From NCBI GenBank assembly GCA_902803795.1, contig CADCRC010000044.1:1-7665 (forward strand): a stretch of 7,665 bases of DNA, given 5' to 3'. Shown piece by piece: positions 1 to 6,061 of the stretch (positions are counted from its first letter, which is position 1; each line of letters begins with the position of its first letter). The notes beneath the pieces are model-generated. The model did no database searches. It was not told the origin of the DNA and worked only from the letters and a program-made list of their open reading frames with translations. This DNA is from an uncultured Erysipelotrichaceae bacterium (lineage in GTDB: Bacteria; Bacillota_I; Bacilli_A; RF39; UBA660). The translations under genes and the position numbers were made by a program.

Positions 1-16
1 AAAATGTTATGTAGAT

Positions 17-45
17 AAAGTTGAGAATTAATCTCAATTTTTTTT
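17..45 (+). terminator. Intrinsic terminator of a gene to the left
   Basis: A perfect 6-bp stem, TTGAGA (21-26) against TCTCAA (32-37), with a 5-base loop is followed directly by eight T residues (38-45). The A-rich bases 17-20 can pair with the first Ts and lengthen the stem. This is the classic rho-independent layout for plus-strand transcription. On the minus strand no T-run follows the hairpin, so it looks one-directional. It implies a plus-strand gene ending just before the window. Confidence 0.78.
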
Positions 46-149
46 ATGTATTATAATAATTAGAGGTATATATAGTTATAGTTGTTGGATCAATATAAGT
101 TTGTAAAATAATTATTATGTACAGCCAAATAATGAAGTATTGAATAATG

Positions 150-175
150 TAGTGTATCTCGTTTGGGAGACACTA
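150..175. other. Imperfect hairpin, function unknown
   Basis: Bases 150-160 can pair with 165-175 around the loop GTTT (161-164). AGTGT pairs with ACACT at the base and TCTC with GGGA near the loop, with one A-G mismatch and one G-T wobble. No T-run follows on either strand, so it is not a standard terminator. It lies upstream of the promoter of the transglutaminase-like gene and so would not be part of that transcript. It could be a relic, a protein-binding dyad or part of an unseen small RNA. Confidence 0.4.
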
Positions 176-185
176 ATAAAAAAGC

Positions 186-221
186 ATTTAATTAAAAAAG
201 AAAAAAATATTTAATTAAAAA
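186..221. repeat. Short direct repeat ATTTAATTAAAAA, two copies
   Basis: The 13-mer ATTTAATTAAAAA occurs at 186-198 and again at 209-221, so the copies start 23 bases apart, roughly two helical turns. It sits 30-70 bases upstream of the -35 region of the next promoter. It may be an AT-rich UP-like element or a paired regulator site. In DNA this AT-rich chance similarity is also possible. Confidence 0.3.
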
Positions 222-253
222 TTGATACTTGTAATTTATAAAATTTAAAACCT

Positions 254-281
254 TTGTGTTTAACATTATACGTGATATAAT
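254..281 (+). promoter_or_regulatory. Extended -10 promoter for the transglutaminase-like gene
   Basis: A perfect TATAAT (276-281) is preceded by TG at 273-274 with one base between, which gives the extended -10 form TGnTATAAT. A weak -35, TTGTGT (254-259), lies 16 bases upstream. A second overlapping TATAAT occurs at 281-286, and TTAACA (260-265) could serve it only with a short 15-base spacer. Transcription would begin near 288, leaving a very short leader before the ribosome site at 294-299. Confidence 0.6.
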
Positions 282-293
282 ATAATTGGTGAT

Positions 294-299
294 AAGGTG
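294..299 (+). promoter_or_regulatory. Ribosome binding site that decides the start of the first gene
   Basis: AAGGTG at 294-299 is the only good Shine-Dalgarno sequence here. Its last G is the first base of the GTG at 299, so that codon cannot be used efficiently. The GTG at 305 lies 5 bases downstream of the site, at normal spacing. An ATG at 303 is out of frame. Confidence 0.6.
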
Positions 300-304
300 T
301 GAAT

Positions 305-1135
305 GTGTTTCAAAAAATAATAGAGTGCAAAGAAGAAGAGGTTGATTCAATTATTGAAGAGGCTATAAACTATGCAAATGTAAATGCGGAAAAAGTTGAA
401 AAGTTAGGTTTTCTAGATTATGGAAAATCATATAATGTATTTAAAGGATTTATACCACTTAAAACTAGAATAAAATATGCAAATTTTCATATGGAAGATT
501 ATGGAATGGAAAGTACAGATTTTATTTATGAATTTGCACATTTTATTAAAAAGTATAATATTAATAACAAAGCTTCATTAATTTACAATTTAGAATATTT
601 TGTTAATAGTTATTTTGGATTTCCAGGTAAAATAGATAGAGAGACAATATTTAATGATATCGCATGGCAAACAACTACTACAGATGAAGAGTATTTTAAA
701 GCATTAGATAATAATAAGCTTGGTGATTTGAAAGGAAAAGGAGCAGCTCAGTGTACGGAAAGAGGAGCTTTGGTTCAACAAGTATTAAGTATTTTTGGTA
801 CAGAATCTTATTATTGCATGGGATGTGTAGATTTGAATGATAGACAAGAGGGACATTGCTTTAATATTGTTAAGAGAAAAAATGACTATGCTTTGTTAGA
901 TTATAGTATCCCAATTGCATCATATAAAGAAGATGGAAGTGTTCAAGCATATTACCCCTTTATAGGAATTTTGACAAATGAAGAATTCTTAGATTTTATA
1001 AATAATGGTGTTATTAAATCATTTGACGATTATTATATGAATGGTAGACAGCATATAAAAACTGGTACACAGAGAATGTATGTAGTTGGAAAATATGAAA
1101 TTAAAAAAGATAACAATAGTGGTAAAGGGTTATAA
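305..1135 (+). CDS. Transglutaminase-like (papain-fold) domain protein
   Basis: This is a predicted cytoplasmic protein of 276 residues with the transglutaminase-like cysteine-protease fold. Numbered from GTG 305, the motif GAAQCTERGA places the candidate nucleophile at Cys150. GHCFNIV gives His184 and LLDYS gives Asp199, so the order Cys, His, Asp with the usual spacing is intact and catalysis is plausible. Residues 1-140 are mostly helical with no recognised domain. No signal peptide or membrane segment is seen. Members of this superfamily act as peptidases, amidases or cross-linking enzymes, and the substrate here cannot be read from sequence. Start choice: GTG 305 has the better-spaced ribosome site, while GTG 299 would add two residues (Met-Asn). 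It has its own promoter and a terminator overlapping its stop codon, so it is probably a separate transcript from the operon downstream. A functional tie to that operon is only suggested by adjacency. Confidence 0.82.
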   Translation: MFQKIIECKEEEVDSIIEEAINYANVNAEKVEKLGFLDYGKSYNVFKGFIPLKTRIKYANFHMEDYGMESTDFIYEFAHFIKKYNINNKASLIYNLEYFVNSYFGFPGKIDRETIFNDIAWQTTTTDEEYFKALDNNKLGDLKGKGAAQCTERGALVQQVLSIFGTESYYCMGCVDLNDRQEGHCFNIVKRKNDYALLDYSIPIASYKEDGSVQAYYPFIGILTNEEFLDFINNGVIKSFDDYYMNGRQHIKTGTQRMYVVGKYEIKKDNNSGKGL

Positions 1136-1154
1136 CGTCTTATGCCATTTTTTT
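1120..1154 (+). terminator. Probable intrinsic terminator overlapping the stop codon
   Basis: Bases 1120-1130 pair with 1137-1147 (TGGTA against TGCCA at the base). The stem has one A-A mismatch, several G-T wobbles and a 6-base loop containing the TAA stop at 1133-1135. Seven T residues (1148-1154) follow at once. The stem is weaker than the one at the left end of the window, but the U-run placement is right. It would separate the transglutaminase-like gene from the operon that begins at 1384. Confidence 0.5.
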
Positions 1155-1160
1155 GTTTGC

Positions 1161-1181
1161 TATAATAATTGATTTATTATA
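1161..1181. promoter_or_regulatory. AT-only palindrome, possible operator
   Basis: Perfect 8-base arms TATAATAA (1161-1168) and TTATTATA (1174-1181) flank a 5-base centre. It lies in the 248-base non-coding stretch ahead of the operon. Because only A and T are used, chance is a real alternative. It does not match the 7-1-7 Fur or PerR pattern. Confidence 0.3.
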
Positions 1182-1189
1182 CTTACTTT

Positions 1190-1219
1190 TTGACAATTAC
1201 CATATGAGATTAGGGTAAT
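1190..1219. promoter_or_regulatory. TTGACA plus 24-base dyad, candidate operator
   Basis: A perfect -35-like TTGACA (1190-1195) directly abuts a dyad: ATTACC (1196-1201) mirrored by GGTAAT (1214-1219), with a further TA/TA match inside, so 8 of 12 position pairs are symmetric. The C and G bases at matching places make it less likely to be chance than the AT-only palindrome nearby. No well-spaced -10 follows the TTGACA (TAATAT at 1216-1221 gives a 20-base spacer), so an upstream promoter here is doubtful. A repressor or activator site is the better guess. Confidence 0.35.
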
Positions 1220-1329
1220 ATTATATATGTACTAACTTCTTAATAATAGTTGATATAGATAAATGGTATGAAATTATTATAATGAAGAATAGGATATTTA
1301 AAAATTTGAAATAATTAGATATAAATAGA

Positions 1330-1358
1330 TTGAAACTTTGTTAAATTAATCATATAAT
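1330..1358 (+). promoter_or_regulatory. Sigma-A promoter of the five-gene operon
   Basis: TTGAAA (1330-1335, five of six consensus bases) and a perfect TATAAT (1353-1358) are separated by 17 bases, the optimum. Transcription would start near 1365, just upstream of the ribosome site AGAGGTGG (1372-1379) for the GTG start at 1384. This is the best promoter in the window and the only clear one upstream of the five-gene set. Confidence 0.75.
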
Positions 1359-1383
1359 AATTGTAGATAGAAGAGGTGGTATT

Positions 1384-3009
1384 GTGAAAAATAAAAAGAA
1401 AGATGAGGGACTAGGTTGTTTAATATTTGTTGTTGTTTTTATCTTTTTTATTATATCTTCCTTTTTTAGATATGATAATATTGATCTTGATAATAATTAT
1501 ACATATAAGAATAAATACGATTCATCTGTATTTAAACTTATTTCGTCATCTGAGAATGAAGTATTTGATAGTGAGATAAAGAAGTTTGCTAAAGATAATA
1601 ATATTGATATTAATATAGAGTATGCTGATACATTAGATATTATTGATAAATTGAATCAAGGAGTGTTATATGATTCAGTATGGGTATCTAATTCAATATG
1701 GTTATATAGAATAGATTCAAGTAAAGTTAATGTGATTAATTCTAAATCTACTAGTATTACACCTATTACGTTTGCTATAAAGAAAAGTAAGGCTGAGGAA
1801 CTTGGATTTATTGGGAAAGATGTTTATATGAGGGATATCTTGGATGCAATTAAATCTGGAAAATTAAAATTTAGTATGTCTAATCCTACTAAGACTGATT
1901 CTGGAGCAAGTGCTTATCTTGGTATTCTAGCGACTCTTGCTGGAAATCCTGAAGTGTTAACAAGTGAAATGTTAGATGATGAAAATTTAAAAGTAGAATT
2001 AAAATCATTTTTTGAAGGAATAGAAAGAACATCTGGTGATGATGATTTCTTAGAAGAGATGTTTATAAATGGTGATTATGATGCTGTAATTTCATATGAG
2101 TCATCTATTATAAATATTAATAAGAAGTTAGAAAATAAAAATAAAGAAGTTTTATATGCAATTTATCCAGTAGATGGTGTATCTATTTCAGATAGTCCTC
2201 TTGCATATATTGATAATAAAGATGATACTAAAAAGGATTTTTTTAATAAATTACAAGAATATATATTAAGTAATAAAGGTCAAAAGATATTAGAAAAATA
2301 TGCTAGAAGAACTTGGTATGGTGGTACTACTACTAAGGCTGATAAAAGTATATTTAATCCTAAATGGGGTATAGATACAACTAAATATATTTCTCCTAGT
2401 AAGTATCCTAGTACTAGTGTTATAAAAAAAGCATTAGCATTATATCAAGAAGAGTTAAGACGACCTATGCATATTGTATTTTGTTTGGATTATTCTGGTA
2501 GTATGTATGGTGATGGGTATAATGAATTAGTTAAGGCTATGGATTATATTTTGGATGCTGAAAAAGCAAAGAGAGATTTAGTTCAGTTTTCTAGTAAAGA
2601 TAAAATAGATGTTATTGCTTTTGAATCTAAAGTACATAGTCCTTGGAGTAGTAGTGATGGTACAGATACAGAAGAAATATTAAATAAAATACGTATTACT
2701 GAACCATATGGAGGAACTGCTCTTTATGATGCGGCTGTTAGTGCATTGGAGTTATTAGATAAAGAAGATCAAAATAAATATGGAACTGCTATAATACTTA
2801 TGACTGATGGACGTGGTAATGTTGGAAATTATAGAGATGTTGAAAAAGTATTTAAAAAAATAAAAAAGGATATACCAATATATTCTATTACTTTTGGAGA
2901 TGCTGATGAATTGCAATTAAATGAACTTGCAAAGCTTACTAATGGAAAAGTATTTGATGGAAAAGAAAATTTGATTTTGGCTTTTAAAGAGGTAAGAGGT
3001 TATAATTAG
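1384..3009 (+). CDS. Membrane-anchored solute-binding-like and VWA domain protein
   Basis: This 541-residue fusion is first in the operon. A lysine-rich N-terminus (residues 3-6) and one hydrophobic segment (about 13-28) predict a cytoplasmic N-terminus with the rest outside the membrane. Residues about 48-330 resemble a type II periplasmic binding protein: TDSGASAYLGILATLAGN (171-188) and RRTWYGG (308-314) are typical of the molybdate/phosphate-binding-like class. Residues about 360-540 form a VWA domain with a complete metal-ion-dependent adhesion site: Asp369, Ser371 and Ser373 (DYSGS), Thr445 (GGTALYD) and Asp475 (TDG). VWA domains with this site bind partner proteins through a divalent metal. 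Cys12 is not a lipobox because the hydrophobic stretch follows it. The GTG start has ribosome site AGAGGTGG (1372-1379). Without a permease nearby, ligand sensing or partner binding is more likely than uptake. The domain calls are firm; the ligand and partner are unknown. Confidence 0.88.
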   Translation: MKNKKKDEGLGCLIFVVVFIFFIISSFFRYDNIDLDNNYTYKNKYDSSVFKLISSSENEVFDSEIKKFAKDNNIDINIEYADTLDIIDKLNQGVLYDSVWVSNSIWLYRIDSSKVNVINSKSTSITPITFAIKKSKAEELGFIGKDVYMRDILDAIKSGKLKFSMSNPTKTDSGASAYLGILATLAGNPEVLTSEMLDDENLKVELKSFFEGIERTSGDDDFLEEMFINGDYDAVISYESSIININKKLENKNKEVLYAIYPVDGVSISDSPLAYIDNKDDTKKDFFNKLQEYILSNKGQKILEKYARRTWYGGTTTKADKSIFNPKWGIDTTKYISPSKYPSTSVIKKALALYQEELRRPMHIVFCLDYSGSMYGDGYNELVKAMDYILDAEKAKRDLVQFSSKDKIDVIAFESKVHSPWSSSDGTDTEEILNKIRITEPYGGTALYDAAVSALELLDKEDQNKYGTAIILMTDGRGNVGNYRDVEKVFKKIKKDIPIYSITFGDADELQLNELAKLTNGKVFDGKENLILAFKEVRGYN

Positions 3010-3024
3010 AAATGAGGTATTGTT

Positions 3025-3648
3025 ATGAAGAATAAGGAAATTATCTCAGGAGTTGTTGGTGGTGCATTGTTTGCTTTACCATATCTTGCTTTATCTGTTC
3101 CACTTGGGCCATCTGTTTTTATTGGGGTTGCTGGTGCTGTAGCAACTAATCTAGTTATGTCTCCTACTAAAATTAAAATTAAGGGATATAGTATGTCGAT
3201 TGAAGATGTATTAGAGGAAGCAGAGAAAGAAAATAAAGAATTAAAAAGAATTATTTTTAATATAGAAGATGTTGATTTAAAAAATGATTTAAAAAATATA
3301 GTTGATGTTGTAAGTAAAATTAATAATGCTATAAAAGATAATCCATCTAAAGCTGAAAAAATAGATACATTTTATGAATATTATTTACCTGTTACATTAA
3401 AAATAATAAGAAAATATGATAAAATAGAAGATAAGAAATTAAGTAGTAAAGATAGTATGGAATTTAAAAAATCATCTAAGAAAATGATTAAAGAAGCTAG
3501 TGGTGCTTTTGAAAAATTATTAGATAGTTTGTATCAAGAGGAAATTGTAGATACAGATGCTGAGATGAAAGTATTTAAGTCTATGTTAGAATCTGATGGA
3601 TATAATAATAATGGTATTAATTTAGAAAAGGAGGCTAATAATGAATAA
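3025..3648 (+). CDS. xpaC: XpaC-family membrane protein
   Basis: This 207-residue protein is of the XpaC family, often annotated as '5-bromo-4-chloroindolyl phosphate hydrolysis protein' from an old Bacillus phenotype; no catalytic site supports that name. Two hydrophobic segments (about 6-25 and 29-46), separated by a Pro/Gly turn, form a membrane hairpin. That leaves a cytoplasmic helical domain from about 50 onward. The segment FYEYYLPVTLKIIRKYDKI (117-135) is the family hallmark, and DTDAEMKVFKSML (176-188) matches the usual C-terminal helix. It starts 15 bases after the previous stop, with GAGG (3014-3017) 7 bases before ATG. XpaC genes are commonly next to telA, as here with one gene between. 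XpaC may anchor or recruit TelA to the membrane; that role is inferred. Confidence 0.85.
   Translation: MKNKEIISGVVGGALFALPYLALSVPLGPSVFIGVAGAVATNLVMSPTKIKIKGYSMSIEDVLEEAEKENKELKRIIFNIEDVDLKNDLKNIVDVVSKINNAIKDNPSKAEKIDTFYEYYLPVTLKIIRKYDKIEDKKLSSKDSMEFKKSSKKMIKEASGAFEKLLDSLYQEEIVDTDAEMKVFKSMLESDGYNNNGINLEKEANNE
3628..3634 (+). promoter_or_regulatory. Strong ribosome binding site inside the end of xpaC
   Basis: AAGGAGG, the full consensus, lies within the last codons of xpaC, 6 bases before the ATG at 3641. The two reading frames overlap by 8 bases (3641-3648), an arrangement typical of translational coupling, so the two proteins are probably made in matched amounts. Confidence 0.7.
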
Positions 3649-4840
3649 GAAACAAGTAATAGGTATTGTTATTTTTATAATAATTGTTGTGGTAATTATA
3701 TTATTTAAAATGTTTTCTTCTAATGATGTTACTATAGATGATATAAAAGGTCTAACTACTGTATATGTTGCTACTGGTGGTGGAAAGGAGGATTTTTTAG
3801 CAGATAAAGAAGTAAAAAAAATATTAAAAAATAAATATAAATTGAATGTTGTTTATGATTCTTGGAGTAATGGTAAAACAATATTGTGGCCTTTAATTAG
3901 AGAAAAAGTTGGACTTGGTGATCAAAATATTATAAATAGAATTCAGAGTAATGATAATATTTCTATTAATACTGAAGGTGTTTCTAAATATGATGTGTTG
4001 TTTACATCTGATCAAAGATTTTATGATTATTATAAATTAAGTCCAGATAAAGAAAAAGGTGAAGCAGATAGATATATTGTTAAAAATGGAGGACTTACTT
4101 TAAATACACCAATTGTTATATATAGTTGGGGTAGAGTTGTTGATGCATTGATGAATGAAAATATTGTTTCATTACAAGATGGGGTTTATTATATTACTGA
4201 TATGAACAAGTTGATGAATTATATTTTAGAAGGTAAAAAATGGTCTGATATAGGACTTTCTGAATTGTATGGAAATATTAATATTGCATCTACTGATCCT
4301 GTTACATCTTCTCCTGGAGCTACATATTATGGATTATTATTATCAATTTTAAGTAATAATGATATGACTGATGAAAATGTTGATGCTAATTTAGAAAAGT
4401 TAAAGCAATTTTATATAAAGTCTGGTTATATGAATAATACGCCTGCTGATTTATTTGAAAGATATTTAAAAACTGGTATGGGTGGTGAACCTATGATAGT
4501 TGATTATGAAAAAAGTATGATAGATTTTGCTAATTCTAATCCAGATGGATTTAATGATGTTAAAGATGATATAAGAATATTATATCCTTCACCAACTATT
4601 TGGAATTCTCATTGTTTGACTATATTTACAGATAATGGTGAAAAATTATATAAAGCATTTGAAGATAAGAAAATTAGTCAAATTGCTTGGGAAAAATATG
4701 GTTTTAGAACTGGAATTACAGGTGGTAGTTATGATGTATCAACTATGCCTATTGTTGTTCCTAAAACAATTACGAGTACAGTTACAAGTTTAAAAATGAA
4801 TACATATAATAAATTAATTGAGTATTTATCACAAAAATAG
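3641..4840 (+). CDS. Membrane-anchored solute-binding-like protein without VWA
   Basis: This is a 399-residue protein with Lys3-Lys4, one strong membrane segment (about 6-23) and a large extracytoplasmic domain. The domain looks like a type II solute-binding protein and appears to be a distant paralogue of the first operon gene. SSPGATYYGLLLSILSN (223-239) corresponds to the Ser-Gly-Ala-Tyr-Leu-Gly segment there, and KYGFRTGITGG (352-362) corresponds to its RRTWYGG region. The protein stops about where the VWA domain begins in the paralogue, so it looks like the same module without the VWA part. There is no lipobox Cys, so it is held by an uncleaved N-terminal anchor rather than a lipid. It overlaps xpaC by 8 bases and sits between xpaC and telA. 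No transporter permease is present, and its ligand is unknown. A sensor or structural partner of the VWA protein is a reasonable guess. Confidence 0.8.
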   Translation: MNKKQVIGIVIFIIIVVVIILFKMFSSNDVTIDDIKGLTTVYVATGGGKEDFLADKEVKKILKNKYKLNVVYDSWSNGKTILWPLIREKVGLGDQNIINRIQSNDNISINTEGVSKYDVLFTSDQRFYDYYKLSPDKEKGEADRYIVKNGGLTLNTPIVIYSWGRVVDALMNENIVSLQDGVYYITDMNKLMNYILEGKKWSDIGLSELYGNINIASTDPVTSSPGATYYGLLLSILSNNDMTDENVDANLEKLKQFYIKSGYMNNTPADLFERYLKTGMGGEPMIVDYEKSMIDFANSNPDGFNDVKDDIRILYPSPTIWNSHCLTIFTDNGEKLYKAFEDKKISQIAWEKYGFRTGITGGSYDVSTMPIVVPKTITSTVTSLKMNTYNKLIEYLSQK

Positions 4841-4847
4841 AAGGGAG
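4841..4847 (+). promoter_or_regulatory. Ribosome binding site supporting the TTG start of telA
   Basis: AAGGGAG begins directly after the stop codon of the preceding gene and lies 8 bases before TTG at 4856. The first in-frame ATG would be near residue 168, far inside the conserved protein, so TTG is the likely start. The rare start codon may lower TelA yield relative to its neighbours. Confidence 0.65.
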
Positions 4848-4855
4848 AAATTAAA

Positions 4856-6013
4856 TTGGAAAATATTGAATTAAAAACACTTACAAAAGAAGATAAAGAG
4901 GAATTTGAAAGCTTTGCTGAACATTCAAAAGATATAAGTGAGGCTAAGATTGAAAAATCATTAAATTATGAGGAATTAACTCAAGAAGAAAAAGATGCAA
5001 TAGATGAATTTAATAAGAAGATTGATTTAAGTGATTCTACACAAATATTACAATATGGCGCTAACTCTCAAAAGAAAATATCTGAATTTTCTGATAGTGT
5101 ACTTGAAAATGTTAGAACTAAAGATAGTGGAGAGGTTGGAAATTTATTATCTGATTTGGTTGCTCAAATAAAATCTTTTGATAAAGGTATTGAAAGTGAT
5201 AATAAAGGTATTGGTCGTTTGTTTAATAATGCTAAAAGACAAATAGATAAAATAATTGCTAAATATAATAAAATTGGTAATAATATTGATGCTATAGAAG
5301 ATGGATTAACTAAAGATAAAATTGTATTATTAAAAGATATTAGTTTATATGATGAAATGTATAATAAAAATTTAGAATATTTTAAAGAAATATCATTATA
5401 TATTATAGCTGGTGATAAAAAATTAGAAGAATTAAATAATATTGTATTACCTGAATTAAAGAAAAAAGCTGAAGAGAGTGGAGATCAATTAGATGCTCAA
5501 AAAGTATCTGATATGGAAAATACAATTAATAGATTTGAGAAGAAATTATATGATTTAAAAACTACTAGAATTATATCTATTCAAATGGCTCCTCAAATTA
5601 GATTATTGCAAAATAATGATGCTCAATTAGTTGAAAAAATACAAAGTTCTATTACAAATACTATTCCACTTTGGAAGAATCAAATTGTTTTAGCTTTAGG
5701 AATTAATAATGCTAAAAGTGCTTTAAAAGATCAACAGGAAGTATCTAAATTAACAAATGAAATGTTGAAGAAGAATAGTGAAACATTAAAACAAGGTTCT
5801 ATTGAGATAGCTCAAGAATCTGAAAAAGCAATTATTGATATTGAAACATTAAGAAAAACTAATCAAGATTTAATAGAAACACTAGATAGTGTTATTAAAA
5901 TTCATAATGATGGTAGAGTAAAAAGACAGGAAGCTGAAAAAGAATTACAATCTATAGAACAAGAATTAAAAAATAAAATGCTTGAAATAAGCGTTAAGAA
6001 GAATGAAGAATAA
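4856..6013 (+). CDS. telA: TelA/KlaA-family toxic anion resistance protein
   Basis: This 385-residue protein belongs to the TelA family (named after plasmid tellurite resistance; KlaA on RK2). It is soluble, very rich in Lys/Glu and almost wholly helical, with long coiled-coil stretches near 195-235 and 300-380. The family core is clear: RIISIQMAPQIRLLQNND (238-255), followed by KIQSSITNTIPLWKNQ (261-276), with the length near the family norm. No catalytic motif or membrane segment is visible, so it is probably a cytoplasmic scaffold. Members occur with XpaC and AAA+ or VWA proteins in stress modules; tellurite resistance has been shown only for a few and need not apply here. It starts 15 bases after the previous gene. 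TTG is used because no other in-frame start with a ribosome site lies near the conserved N-terminus. Confidence 0.9.
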   Translation: MENIELKTLTKEDKEEFESFAEHSKDISEAKIEKSLNYEELTQEEKDAIDEFNKKIDLSDSTQILQYGANSQKKISEFSDSVLENVRTKDSGEVGNLLSDLVAQIKSFDKGIESDNKGIGRLFNNAKRQIDKIIAKYNKIGNNIDAIEDGLTKDKIVLLKDISLYDEMYNKNLEYFKEISLYIIAGDKKLEELNNIVLPELKKKAEESGDQLDAQKVSDMENTINRFEKKLYDLKTTRIISIQMAPQIRLLQNNDAQLVEKIQSSITNTIPLWKNQIVLALGINNAKSALKDQQEVSKLTNEMLKKNSETLKQGSIEIAQESEKAIIDIETLRKTNQDLIETLDSVIKIHNDGRVKRQEAEKELQSIEQELKNKMLEISVKKNEE

Positions 6014-6016
6014 TAT

Positions 6017-6044
6017 ATATAAGCCCTATAAATAGGGCTTATAT
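6017..6044. other. Strong intercistronic hairpin between telA and the AAA+ gene
   Basis: A perfect 12-bp stem (6017-6028 with 6033-6044, core AAGCCCTA/TAGGGCTT) has a TAAA loop. It begins 3 bases after the telA stop and ends 8 bases before the ribosome site of the next gene. No T-run follows on either strand, so a full terminator is unlikely. Partial termination, protection of the upstream mRNA from 3' decay, or a processing site that sets a lower level for the ATPase are the natural options. Confidence 0.65.
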
Positions 6045-6061
6045 TATATAGTAGGTGGAAT

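Noticed and set aside
46..253. Small genes in the first intergenic region
   Set aside because: ATG codons near 46 and 116 open frames of under ten codons with no good ribosome site. Nothing protein-like was seen.
299..301. GTG at 299 as the start of the transglutaminase-like gene
   Set aside because: It overlaps the only ribosome binding site. GTG 305 has proper spacing. The difference is two residues.
1190..1221. A second full promoter TTGACA/TAATAT ahead of the operon
   Set aside because: The spacer is 20 bases, too long for efficient sigma-A use, so it is kept only as a possible regulatory site.
1411..1419. Cys12 in the VWA protein (Gly-Leu-Gly-Cys) as a lipobox
   Set aside because: The hydrophobic stretch comes after the Cys, whereas a lipoprotein signal needs it before. 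It is better read as the start of an uncleaved membrane anchor.
4856..6013. Taking the TelA match as proof of tellurite resistance
   Set aside because: The family name comes from a few plasmid systems. No TerB, TerC or TerD gene is in the window, and most chromosomal TelA homologues have no shown tellurite phenotype.
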